This document shows, piece by piece, positions 50,754 to 58,767 of a DNA stretch of 64,000 nucleotides. A program made the translations under genes and the position numbers. The notes beneath the pieces were generated by a model. It did not search any database. It saw only the letters and a program-made list of their open reading frames with translations, and was not told the origin of the DNA. Source of the DNA: an uncultured Oscillospiraceae bacterium (GTDB lineage Bacteria; Bacillota; Clostridia; Oscillospirales; Oscillospiraceae); contig CATKZP010000015.1 in assembly GCA_949841355.1 (NCBI GenBank), forward strand, positions 16,563 to 80,562, given 5' to 3'. Positions within the stretch are counted from its first letter, which is position 1, and each line of letters starts with the position of its first letter.

Positions 50754-51691
50754 CACGGCGTCCTTCCGGCGATGCCGCTGAGCAGGGGGATTTTGTCCTG
50801 GAGCTGGAGGCCGAAAACCTCCTCCATCACCTGGGTCCAGCCGTGGATAAAGTAGATCCAGCCGTTTTCCACCCGGAGGCCGCGGGCCGTTCGCTGGGCT
50901 TCGGCCTGTGCCAGAAAGCGCAGGTCTCCCCGGTAATTGATCTCCCAAACCAGGCTGTCGGGCGGGAACTGGCCGGCGTCGGTGATGGGAGAGCCGGGGG
51001 CGTCCTTTCCCAAACCGGTGGCGTTGACGATGAGGGAGTGTGGCGCAAGAGAGGCCAGGACACGGTCATTATCCTTTGGGGTGGGATTGAGCAGGTATAC
51101 CATCTCCGTCTTGTCCCCTGTGCGGCCTTCCAGGAGCTTTCTGGCGGAGTCCAGCCGGGGCTGGCTGCGGTTGGCCAGGATGATGCGGCGGGGGACGTCT
51201 CCGCCGTGAGAGGGATCGGTCAGGCAGAGGCACATAGACAGGCTGCTTCCTCCCGCGCCCAGCAGAAGGACGCTGCCGCCGAAGGCCTCCCAGAATCCCT
51301 TAGGGACGAAGTTTTGCAGGGCAAGGCCGCTGGAAATGGGGTCCTTGGCGTGGGCCTGGAAGAGCCCGTCCCGCTTGGAAAAGCAGGAGACCTCGTGCAG
51401 GGCCTGAGCATATGGGTCGATGTAGTCGAACATGTCCTTGCAGGCGTTGTAGATGTCGATTTTGTGAGTGGTGACCAGCGCGCCCAGAGAGAGGGGGTCG
51501 TGCTTGAGAAAGTCCACAGCCTCCCGGTAATCTGCGGCGGGGGCATGCAGCGGAAGGTCGATGCCCTTGATGACCGGAGAGATGCCCAGGGCCTCGGCCC
51601 ACCGGGGGAATACCCGCATGATGGAGGAGCTCCCCGTGGTCACGCCGATGAAATAAAAGGTTGGCTCAGTGGCGGGCGTATACTTGCTCAT
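50753..51691 (-). CDS. Shikimate dehydrogenase-like protein 2 (AroE family, divergent)
   Basis: The product has 312 residues. The catalytic Lys is kept in GALVTTHKIDIYNA and the Asp in HAKDPISSGLAL, but the usual NTD motif has become AKD. The NAD(P)-binding turn is VLLLGAGGSSLSM. It is only distantly related to the AroE-like protein encoded at 45687. A role as dehydrogenase of a cyclitol or sugar derivative is likelier than aromatic biosynthesis. It is first in a five-gene operon ending with the FGGY kinase. The start codon lies about 95 bases from operator site C; the promoter on this strand is not clear. Confidence 0.75.
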   Translation of the reverse strand: MSKYTPATEPTFYFIGVTTGSSSIMRVFPRWAEALGISPVIKGIDLPLHAPAADYREAVDFLKHDPLSLGALVTTHKIDIYNACKDMFDYIDPYAQALHEVSCFSKRDGLFQAHAKDPISSGLALQNFVPKGFWEAFGGSVLLLGAGGSSLSMCLCLTDPSHGGDVPRRIILANRSQPRLDSARKLLEGRTGDKTEMVYLLNPTPKDNDRVLASLAPHSLIVNATGLGKDAPGSPITDAGQFPPDSLVWEINYRGDLRFLAQAEAQRTARGLRVENGWIYFIHGWTQVMEEVFGLQLQDKIPLLSGIAGRTP

Positions 51692-51785
51692 AATGTCCTT
51701 CCTTCCGCGGCGGCTTGCGGAGACGATCTTTGCAAATCCGCCAAAAATATTTTTGATTCCGCAAAATAGAGCGAATTTATGAAAA

Positions 51786-51845
51786 TAAAAACGATACCAA
51801 AATATCGAATTTTCTATTGACAGATCGGGTGGATTCCCGTATCAT
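51786..51845 (+). promoter_or_regulatory. Promoter of the cupin isomerase gene with cre-like operator, site C
   Basis: The promoter is TTGACA (51817-51822), 17 bp, TATCAT (51840-51845). The operator TAAAAACGATACCA (51786-51799) lies upstream of the -35 box, between the divergent cupin and AroE-like genes, and could serve both. Confidence 0.65.
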
Positions 51846-51919
51846 GTGAAGCGCCCGCCATCAAAAGGACCTTCTGTCCCTTTGGCGGAGCACCAATGTG
51901 CCGAAAGGAGCAAACAGAG

Positions 51920-52522
51920 ATGGCGAGTTTTCACGCATCAGAGAAGGCGCTGGACTTTGAACGGGGCTGTGTGCTGGATTTCGACCTGCGCACCGGCCTG
52001 TCTCGGGCGGTGGATACCCAAAAGCGGTATCTGAGCCAGATGAAGGGGATGTTCGCGGACGCTGGGGCGTATGATAAGGCGCTGGAGCGCGGCGACCCTG
52101 TGATCTACGAATTCCACAGCCTGCCCATGGAGGAGAACCCGGGAGACTTTTCTTTTGGCTGTTCAATCCTGAACCCGGGGAAGATTGGGCGGGAGTATTA
52201 CTTCACCAAGGGGCATTTCCACACGCTGCTTATGACGGCGGAGGTCTACTACTGCCTGAAGGGCCACGGGTATATGATGCTGGAAAATGAGGAAGGGGAC
52301 TGGAGCGCCCAGGAGATCAAGGCCGGACAGGCGGTATATGTCCCCAAGGGCTATGCCCACCGCAGCATCAACGTCAGCTCCGACGAGCAGCTGGTGACAT
52401 TTTTCGTATACCGTTCAGACGCAGGGCACAACTACGGGACCATTGAGAGCAAGGGCTACCGCAAGCTCTTGGTGGAGAGCGGGGGAAAGCCCGCCGTCAT
52501 CGACAATCCGAACTGGAAATAG
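51920..52522 (+). CDS. Cupin-type glucose-6-phosphate isomerase-like protein
   Basis: The product has 200 residues. The cupin metal site is KGHFHTLLMTAEVYYCLKG (His, His, Glu) and VPKGYAHRSIN (His), exactly as in the archaeal-type phosphoglucose isomerase family. These enzymes interconvert aldose and ketose phosphates; in a catabolic island the true substrate may be another sugar. The ATG at 51920 lies 10 bases after AAAGGAG; an ATG at 51896 overlaps no ribosome site. It is transcribed alone and ends at a terminator. Confidence 0.85.
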   Translation: MASFHASEKALDFERGCVLDFDLRTGLSRAVDTQKRYLSQMKGMFADAGAYDKALERGDPVIYEFHSLPMEENPGDFSFGCSILNPGKIGREYYFTKGHFHTLLMTAEVYYCLKGHGYMMLENEEGDWSAQEIKAGQAVYVPKGYAHRSINVSSDEQLVTFFVYRSDAGHNYGTIESKGYRKLLVESGGKPAVIDNPNWK

Positions 52523-52530
52523 GATAAAGG

Positions 52531-52568
52531 CGAGGCCGCTGTGGACGAAGCTCCCAGCGGCCTCGTTG
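52531..52568. terminator. Terminator between convergent genes
   Basis: Perfect 11-bp stem CGAGGCCGCTG / CAGCGGCCTCG with a 13-base loop, then TTG. Confidence 0.7.
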
Positions 52569-52578
52569 TGTCTGAAGA

Positions 52579-53394
52579 TCAGATGTGGCGGATGACGCCG
52601 CCGTCGATGAGCACGGAATTGCCGTTCACGCCATCGTTCGCCGCGGCGAACAGGACGGTCATGGCGCACTCCTCCACAGTGGTAAAGCGGCCGATGAGGG
52701 AGGGCGCGTCGTTACCGTGGATGAAGTAATCCTTTTTGGCCTCCTCAACGCCGCTCAGTCCGCGGGTTTTGGCGTAGGATTCCAGATAGCCGATATGACC
52801 TTCCGTGATGGTGGTGACGGGAAGTACGGAGTTGACGGTGACCCGGGTGCCCTTGGTGGCCTCAGCCATACCGCGGGCGAGGGCGGTGGCGGCGGCCTTC
52901 ACCGCGCCATAGGCGATCACGTCCTTGTTGGGACGCAGGGCGGCTTCGCTGGTGACAAAGATGATCTTGCCATAGTTGCGGGCCATCATATCCCTGAAAG
53001 CCAACCGGGCCAGGCGCATCGGGCTCATGAAATCCATGAGCCACAGGCCCTCGTAATCTTCGTCGGTAAGTTCGAGGAAAGGCTTGATTTTTCCGCTGAC
53101 GGTGGGGTAAACGCCTGCGTTGTTCACTAGTACGTCCAGCGGACCGTCCTTGGTGACCTCGGCGTAGAGGCGCTCCACATCCTCTGTGATCCGCAGGTCC
53201 GCGGCGACGCCCGCCACCTTAGCCTCGGGACACAGCTGCTGAATCTTGGCGGCGACCCGGTCGCAGTCCTCCTGTTTCCGCCCGGTGACAAAGACATGGG
53301 AGCCCTCTTTGGCAAAGATGTCGGCGCAGCCCCTGCCGATGCCCTTGGTTGAGCCGGTAATCAGAACTTTTTTACCCTTCATGTTGGTTTCCAT
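52579..53394 (-). CDS. Short-chain dehydrogenase/reductase
   Basis: The product has 271 residues. The cofactor motif is ITGSTKGIGRGCADIF, NNAGVYPT follows, and catalytic residues appear as Ser in FVTSEAAL and Tyr-x-x-x-Lys as YGAVKAA. The classical fold is complete. It oxidises or reduces a hydroxyl group with NAD(P). GGAGG precedes the ATG. Its promoter has a cre-like operator between -35 and -10, so it belongs to the local regulon. Confidence 0.87.
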   Translation of the reverse strand: METNMKGKKVLITGSTKGIGRGCADIFAKEGSHVFVTGRKQEDCDRVAAKIQQLCPEAKVAGVAADLRITEDVERLYAEVTKDGPLDVLVNNAGVYPTVSGKIKPFLELTDEDYEGLWLMDFMSPMRLARLAFRDMMARNYGKIIFVTSEAALRPNKDVIAYGAVKAAATALARGMAEATKGTRVTVNSVLPVTTITEGHIGYLESYAKTRGLSGVEEAKKDYFIHGNDAPSLIGRFTTVEECAMTVLFAAANDGVNGNSVLIDGGVIRHI

Positions 53395-53442
53395 AGAATC
53401 AATACCTCCAAAGTTTAGTGATGAGAGCTGGTAGATATCCCA

Positions 53443-53471
53443 AGAATAATCGAAACGTTTTTATATGTCAA
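53443..53471 (-). promoter_or_regulatory. Promoter with cre-like operator, site D
   Basis: On the minus strand TTGACA (53466-53471), 17 bp, TATTCT (53443-53448). The operator, TAAAAACGTTTCGA on this strand (53450-53463), fills the spacer, a strong repressor position. Confidence 0.75.
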
Positions 53472-53570
53472 GAACATGGGAAGAAAAAGTAAAAATTCAG
53501 CACAACAACGAAAAACAGACAAAATACTCGTGGAAGTTGCACGAAATTTGTATATATTGCGAAGCGCCTA

Positions 53571-53617
53571 TTGACAAAAACTGATCTGGGGTGTAGCATT
53601 TTATAAAAACGATGTCA
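53571..53617 (+). promoter_or_regulatory. Promoter with cre-like operator, site E
   Basis: TTGACA (53571-53576), 17 bp, TAGCAT (53594-53599). The operator TAAAAACGATGTCA (53604-53617) follows the -10 box directly. Confidence 0.75.
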
Positions 53618-53657
53618 TAGCGAGCAAGAACAGAGAAAACGAAGCGGAGGGAATGGG

Positions 53658-53747
53658 ATGGACCAGGATGAGAGACGCGTCTGCCTGGGCAGCATGAAGC
53701 AGCTGCTTTGCGCAGGCGAATATCGTCTCGCTGTGGGAATAGCCTAG
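53658..53747 (+). CDS. Possible 29-residue leader peptide
   Basis: An ATG at 53658 lies 8 bases after GGAGG, and the frame (MDQDERRVCLGSMKQLLCAG, then nine more residues) ends at a TAG 25 bases before the dehydrogenase gene. It has two cysteines and no recognisable motif. It lies in the operator-controlled leader and may be a real small protein or a chance ORF. Confidence 0.35.
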   Translation: MDQDERRVCLGSMKQLLCAGEYRLAVGIA

Positions 53748-53771
53748 AGTTTTAAGAAAGGATGGAGAGAA

Positions 53772-54827
53772 ATGAGAGCGCTTGCGGTTATGGAAGGACA
53801 CACCTTGAAGGTGGTAAAAGTTCCTGATCCGACCCTTCAGGACGATTGCGTCATCACGCGGACGCTGAGCTGCGGCGTATGTAACGGGACGGATATGAAG
53901 ATCATCCATGGAACGTTCAAAGGGATGAATCAGTATCCTCTCCTGCTGGGGCACGAGGCCATCGGTGAAGTGGTGGCGGTGGGCAGGAAGGTCAAGCAGT
54001 GGAAGCTGGGAGACTGGGTTACACTCCCCTTCATGGAGGGCAAGGACGAAAACGACTGCTATGCAGGTTATCACAACGGCTGGTGCGCCTATGCCGAATA
54101 CACCATGGCCCGTGATTGGCAGGCCATGGCCGAGCTGGGCTGCGGCCCCGGGACGCCCGGTTTTTGGGACGGATATTATACCCAGCGGCTGTTTCCGAAG
54201 AATATCGACCCTGTTTACGGCAATATGTGCCTGACCTTCCGGGAGGTGCTGGCCGCGATCAGAGGGTTTGGGTTCCGGGCAGGGGAGAGCGTCGTCATTT
54301 ATGGCGCGGGCCCCGTGGGGCTGAGCTTTGCTCGGATGTGCAAGCTCCTGGGACTGGGGCCGGTGATCGTCACCGATATCCAGCCTCAAAAGAGGGCCGA
54401 TGCTGAAAAACAGCAGGCGGATTATTTCATCGACGGTTCCAGGGAGGATGTGGTCAGCGCGGTGCGGCGCATCGTTCCCGGCGGGGTGGACCACGTGGTG
54501 GATGCGGTGGGCCTCAACGCGGTGATCCAAGAGGGGATGCGCCTCATCAAGGACAACGGGCAGATCTGCGTTTACGGCATCAGTCCGATGCTGGGGATGC
54601 AGCTGGACTGGAGCCAAGCGCCCTACAATTGGCACCTGCGCTTTTCCCAGTTTCCCATCAAGAAAAATGAGGGGGACGCCCACAGCCAGGTGATGAACTG
54701 GGTGCAGGCCGGGGCGCTGCGGCCCGAGGATTTTGTCTCTCATGTGATCCCGTTCGATGACATTCTGGACGCGTTCGATATGCTGGAAAAGCGGGTGCCC
54801 TGCAAGAAGATCGTAATTAAGTACTAA
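53772..54827 (+). CDS. Zinc-type alcohol/polyol dehydrogenase (MDR family)
   Basis: The product has 351 residues. The catalytic zinc site appears as CGVCNGTD (Cys38-type position) and GHEAIGEV (His-Glu), and the cofactor turn as VVIYGAGPVGLSF. The four-cysteine structural zinc loop of classical alcohol dehydrogenases is absent; a longer loop with DCYAGYHNGWCAYAEY stands there. It presumably oxidises a polyol or sugar. A Dabb-domain gene follows by 19 bases. Site E and its promoter lie upstream. Confidence 0.85.
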   Translation: MRALAVMEGHTLKVVKVPDPTLQDDCVITRTLSCGVCNGTDMKIIHGTFKGMNQYPLLLGHEAIGEVVAVGRKVKQWKLGDWVTLPFMEGKDENDCYAGYHNGWCAYAEYTMARDWQAMAELGCGPGTPGFWDGYYTQRLFPKNIDPVYGNMCLTFREVLAAIRGFGFRAGESVVIYGAGPVGLSFARMCKLLGLGPVIVTDIQPQKRADAEKQQADYFIDGSREDVVSAVRRIVPGGVDHVVDAVGLNAVIQEGMRLIKDNGQICVYGISPMLGMQLDWSQAPYNWHLRFSQFPIKKNEGDAHSQVMNWVQAGALRPEDFVSHVIPFDDILDAFDMLEKRVPCKKIVIKY

Positions 54828-54846
54828 AGAAAAAGGAGGAAATACT

Positions 54847-55152
54847 ATGATCTGCCACCATATTTTGTGGCGGTACACTGAAGCGGCCGAGGCATACGGA
54901 AAACAGGCGCTGGTGGCCGAGCTGAACCGCCGCTTTCAGAGCCTGATCGGTCAGATTCCGGGGCTGGAGTCCATTCTGATCCGCCGCTGCGACGCCAAGG
55001 GGGACCCTGGATACCATGATCTGATGCTTTACGCGGAATTTACCGGCAAAGAGGCGCTGATGCGCTATATGGCCGATGATGAGCACCGGAAAATTCGGGA
55101 TTGGGACCAGCAGTATGTCTACGACAGGGCCGGCTTTGATTACGAGGTTTAA
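54847..55152 (+). CDS. Dabb-domain (stress-responsive A/B barrel) protein
   Basis: The product has 101 residues. It starts MICHHILWRYTE, and the C-terminal half (YHDLMLYAEFTGKEALMRYMADDEHRKI) is characteristic of dimeric alpha/beta-barrel Dabb proteins. Members are small-molecule binders, isomerases or cyclases. Here it is second in an operon with a polyol dehydrogenase and probably handles an intermediate. AAGGAGG precedes the ATG. Confidence 0.83.
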   Translation: MICHHILWRYTEAAEAYGKQALVAELNRRFQSLIGQIPGLESILIRRCDAKGDPGYHDLMLYAEFTGKEALMRYMADDEHRKIRDWDQQYVYDRAGFDYEV

Positions 55153-55162
55153 AGCGAAAACA

Positions 55163-55176
55163 TCGCAACGTTTTGT
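55163..55176. promoter_or_regulatory. Possible cre-like operator, site F
   Basis: TCGCAACGTTTTGT lies upstream of the ABC importer genes and reads ACAAAACGTTGCGA on the other strand. It keeps the AAAACGTT core but matches the outer positions less well than sites A-E. No consensus promoter is evident beside it. Confidence 0.4.
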
Positions 55177-55283
55177 GTATTTTGAATCGAAAAATCGAGA
55201 AAATATGAGTCAAAATTGAACTGTTATTGCAACTGGCGTCATCCATGCGTCAGCACCGTATTTTGGAGAAAGCGGGTGTTTCG

Positions 55284-56786
55284 GTGCAGCGAAAAGAGAT
55301 TCTACGGGTTGAAAAGATAAACAAGACCTTTCCCGGCGTGAAGGCGCTCAGCGATGTCAGCTTCGACCTTCTGGAGGGGGAAGTCCATGTTCTGCTGGGG
55401 GAAAACGGCGCAGGGAAATCCACGCTGATGAAGATTCTGTCCGGCCTGTACTCCTGTGACAGCGGGAACATCTACCTCAACGGGGAAAAGGTGACCATCC
55501 ACAACACCAAGACTGCCCAGGAACTGGGTATTGCCATCATCTATCAGGAGTTCAATCTGGTGCCCCACCTGACGGCGGCGCAGAACATATTTCTGGGGCG
55601 GGAGCCGCTGCTGAAAAGCGGCAATATCGACAGAGCCAAAATGCGGGCGGACGCCCAGGAACGGCTGGATTTCCTCCGCTCCAATATCTCCGCCGATGTG
55701 GAGGTGGCAGCTCTTGGGGTGGCGCAGCAGCAGCTGGTGGAGATTGCCAAAGCGCTGTCCCAGAACGCCAGAATCCTTATCATGGACGAGCCCACCGCCG
55801 CGCTGAGCGAAAGTGAGATTGAGATTCTGTTCCAGACAATCAAGGAGCTCACCGCCAATGGAGTATCCATCATCTACATCTCTCACCGCCTCCAGGAGCT
55901 GAAGGTGGTGGGAGACCGGGTTACCGTGCTCCGGGACGGCTGCACCATTGGGACGGAGGACTTGGGGAGCATTTCCATGGACGAGATGGTGCGGATGATG
56001 GTGGGCAGGGACGTCTCCCGCGACCGGGTTCGAACCGTGAACACCGCCACGGATGAGGTGGCGCTGGAGGTGCGCAATCTCTCCAGCGGGAGGGCGGTGA
56101 AAAACGCCTCCATCAAGGTCCACAGGGGAGAGATCGTGGCGCTGGCGGGACTGGTGGGAGCCGGACGGACGGAACTGGCCCACGCCATCTACGGCATTGA
56201 TAAGATGGACTCCGGCGAGGTCTATATCAAGGGAGAGCGGATCAAAAAAACCACTCCTCCGCTGAGCGTCCGCAAGGGCTTGGGCCTGCTTCCGGAGAGC
56301 CGCAAGGAATTCGGCCTGTCCCTGCTGCTGCCCATCTATCAAAATGTGACGCAGGCGGCGCTGGGGAAGATCGCCAGGCTGGGCGTCATGAATCTGAAGG
56401 AGGAGCAGAGAGTCACCCAAACCTATATCGACCGGCTGAACATCGTCTGCCCCAGTATGCGCCAGCGGGTGGTGAATCTCTCGGGCGGCAACCAGCAGAA
56501 GGTGGTTTTGGGCAAGTGGCTGTTTACGCAGTCGGACATCCTGATCTTTGACGAGCCAACCCGGGGGATTGACGTAGGCGCCCGGGATGAGATCTACCGC
56601 CTGATCGACGGCCTGGCCAAGGAGGGCAATTCGATTCTGGTCATCTCCTCCGACCTGCCGGAGATTCTGGTGATTGCGGACCGTATTTATGTGATGCATT
56701 TAGGCGAGGTTGTGGCCGAGCTTCCCGGCGAGGGGGCGACGCAGGAGGAGATCATGCACTACGCGTCAGGGGGGAGCCAGACATGA
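55284..56786 (+). CDS. Ribose-type sugar ABC transporter ATP-binding protein
   Basis: The product has 500 residues and two ABC domains, as in RbsA/MglA. The first has GENGAGKSTLMKIL, LGVAQQQLVEIAKAL and ILIMDEPTAAL. The second has the usual degenerate Walker A (LAGLVGAGRTELAH), the signature LSGGNQQKVVLGKWL, and LIFDEPTRGIDVG. The GTG at 55284 is chosen because GGAG lies upstream and the length then equals that of the family; the frame is open earlier without ribosome site. It is first of four genes of one importer. Confidence 0.9.
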   Translation: MQRKEILRVEKINKTFPGVKALSDVSFDLLEGEVHVLLGENGAGKSTLMKILSGLYSCDSGNIYLNGEKVTIHNTKTAQELGIAIIYQEFNLVPHLTAAQNIFLGREPLLKSGNIDRAKMRADAQERLDFLRSNISADVEVAALGVAQQQLVEIAKALSQNARILIMDEPTAALSESEIEILFQTIKELTANGVSIIYISHRLQELKVVGDRVTVLRDGCTIGTEDLGSISMDEMVRMMVGRDVSRDRVRTVNTATDEVALEVRNLSSGRAVKNASIKVHRGEIVALAGLVGAGRTELAHAIYGIDKMDSGEVYIKGERIKKTTPPLSVRKGLGLLPESRKEFGLSLLLPIYQNVTQAALGKIARLGVMNLKEEQRVTQTYIDRLNIVCPSMRQRVVNLSGGNQQKVVLGKWLFTQSDILIFDEPTRGIDVGARDEIYRLIDGLAKEGNSILVISSDLPEILVIADRIYVMHLGEVVAELPGEGATQEEIMHYASGGSQT

Positions 56787-57733
56787 AAAAATACAAGCTG
56801 CGCCTGCCCAAGACGGGCGCGATCTACGGGATCATCTTGTTTGTGATCCTCTATTCGATCCTCCTGAAGGGGAACTATGTGACGGTCAACAACATCATGA
56901 ATGTGTTCCGTCAGTCGGCCACCCTGTGCACGCTGGCTATTTGCGCGTTTCTGGCCATCCTGACCCACCAGATCGACCTGTCCCTGGGGTCCATCGTCAG
57001 CATGTCCGGCATTGTGCTGGGCCTGCTGCTCAACGCCGGAACGCCGCTGGCGCTGGCGGTGATGGGCGCGGTCCTCTCGGGTACGGCGGTGGGCGCGCTG
57101 AACGGCGTGCTGGCGGGCTATACGACCATCCCGCCGTTCATCATCACCCTGGCCACCATGAACATCGCCAAGAGCATTGCCCTTGTCATCAACAACGGTA
57201 CCCTCAGCGTGTCCGACCCGGTGCTCAAGGCGTTCAATGACATCACCATTGGCATCATTCCGCTGCCCGCCATCCTCTCGCTGGCCCTTTATGCGTTCTT
57301 CTTCTGGCTGCTGAAATACCGCAAATACGGCACCGTCCTGTACGCCGTGGGCGGCAAGGAGGACGCGGCCATGACCGCCGGCATCGACGCCCGGTGGATC
57401 AAGATGTCGGTCTATCTCATCGGCGGCAGTTTGGCCGGGCTGGCGGGTGTGATCTACTCCTCGCGCCTGAGCGCGGCCAACCCCACCCAGGGCGCGGGAC
57501 TGGAGCTGGACGCCATCTGCGCTGCGGTGCTGGGCGGCACGGCGCTGTCGGGCGGACAGGGCAGCATCTGGGGCGCCTATCTGGGCGCGCTGGCTATATC
57601 CATCCTGCGCAACGGCATGAACCTGATGGGCGTGCGCATCATTGAGCAGCTTACGGTGATCGGCTGCGTGCTGATTTTGATTCTGACCTTTGACGTCTAC
57701 AACCGCAGAAAGGGGGAACGGGCCTGTGGATAG
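56783..57733 (+). CDS. Sugar ABC transporter permease 1 (RbsC-like)
   Basis: The product has 316 residues and eight to ten membrane segments. The family signature AAMTAGIDARWIKMSVYLIGGSLAGLAGVIYSSRL and the Gly-rich ELDAICAAVLGGTALSGGQGSIWGAYLGAL are present. The start overlaps the ATPase stop (ATGA), and the stop overlaps the start of a second permease. Two different RbsC-like permeases probably form a heterodimer. Confidence 0.9.
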   Translation: MKKYKLRLPKTGAIYGIILFVILYSILLKGNYVTVNNIMNVFRQSATLCTLAICAFLAILTHQIDLSLGSIVSMSGIVLGLLLNAGTPLALAVMGAVLSGTAVGALNGVLAGYTTIPPFIITLATMNIAKSIALVINNGTLSVSDPVLKAFNDITIGIIPLPAILSLALYAFFFWLLKYRKYGTVLYAVGGKEDAAMTAGIDARWIKMSVYLIGGSLAGLAGVIYSSRLSAANPTQGAGLELDAICAAVLGGTALSGGQGSIWGAYLGALAISILRNGMNLMGVRIIEQLTVIGCVLILILTFDVYNRRKGERACG

Positions 57734-58685
57734 GAAAAAGTTCAGCTGGACCGTGCTGGCGCGCTATACGCCCTATATCATTCTCCTGATCCTGTGTGCG
57801 GCCATGACCTTTGCCACCGACAATTTCCTGTCGCTGTCCAACGTGGTCAGCGTGCTGCGCCAGTCCTCCTTCCTGCTGGTCATGGCCGTGGGCATGAGCT
57901 TCGCCATGATCCTGGGGAGAGGAGCGGATATGTCCCTGGGCGCCACCGTGGCCATCTCCTCCTGTCTGGCTGCGCCGTTTCTGCGGGAGAGCCGGAGCCT
58001 GGGGAGCATCATATTCGGCTTTGCGCTGGCCATTGGCATCGGTGTTATCATCGGCGCGGTTAACGGCGCGCTCATCGCCTACCTCCGTCTGCCCGCCCTG
58101 CTGGTGACCTACGGCATGAGCAATATCCTGCGGGGCACGATTTACTCCCACATGGAGGGCAGCGTGGTGACCAACCTCCACCGGTCGGTGATGTTTTTGG
58201 GTTCCGGCTTTGTGGGGAAGATCCCCGTACCCATCATCATCGCTGCGCTGGTTACGCTTTTGTCGGTGTTCATCCTGAAAAAGATGCCGGCGGGACGCAG
58301 GCTCTACGTGGTGGGGGCGAACGCGGAGGCCGCCCGCTTTTCCGGGATTAAATCCAACCAGACGGTCATTCTGGGCTTTGTGCTGACCAGCGCCATCGCA
58401 GCCATGGCCGGGCTGATGTATATTGGCCGCCTGGGGACGGCGGAAGCCCAGATCGGCACCGAATTCCACCTGAACGCCATCGCGGCGGCCGCTATCGGCG
58501 GGGTGTCCTTCAACGGCGGCATCGCGAATCTGGGCGGCGTGGTGGCTGGCGCCATCATCTTGAGCCTGCTCACCAATGGGATGAACCTGATGAACATTTC
58601 CTCGGACTGGCAGGGCTTTATCAACGGCGCGATCATCATTCTCGCCGTCTTGGTGGACTATTTCAGTAACCGCAGGAACCGGTAA
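57726..58685 (+). CDS. Sugar ABC transporter permease 2 (RbsC-like)
   Basis: The product has 319 residues and about nine membrane segments. GANAEAARFSGIKSNQTVILGFVLTSAIAAMAGL and LNAIAAAAIGGVSFNGG are the family signature. A GTG at 57726 after AAAGGGGG overlaps the previous gene by 8 bases; the frame is open further upstream within that gene. With the ATPase, the first permease and the binding protein it forms a complete importer. Confidence 0.88.
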   Translation: MDRKKFSWTVLARYTPYIILLILCAAMTFATDNFLSLSNVVSVLRQSSFLLVMAVGMSFAMILGRGADMSLGATVAISSCLAAPFLRESRSLGSIIFGFALAIGIGVIIGAVNGALIAYLRLPALLVTYGMSNILRGTIYSHMEGSVVTNLHRSVMFLGSGFVGKIPVPIIIAALVTLLSVFILKKMPAGRRLYVVGANAEAARFSGIKSNQTVILGFVLTSAIAAMAGLMYIGRLGTAEAQIGTEFHLNAIAAAAIGGVSFNGGIANLGGVVAGAIILSLLTNGMNLMNISSDWQGFINGAIIILAVLVDYFSNRRNR

Positions 58686-58767
58686 TTGTATTGACCGGGG
58701 GCAGCGTGCCGGCCAGTATGGTTATAGATGGAAGTGAAGGACTGCAATCTATTTAGGAGGTAAAACA

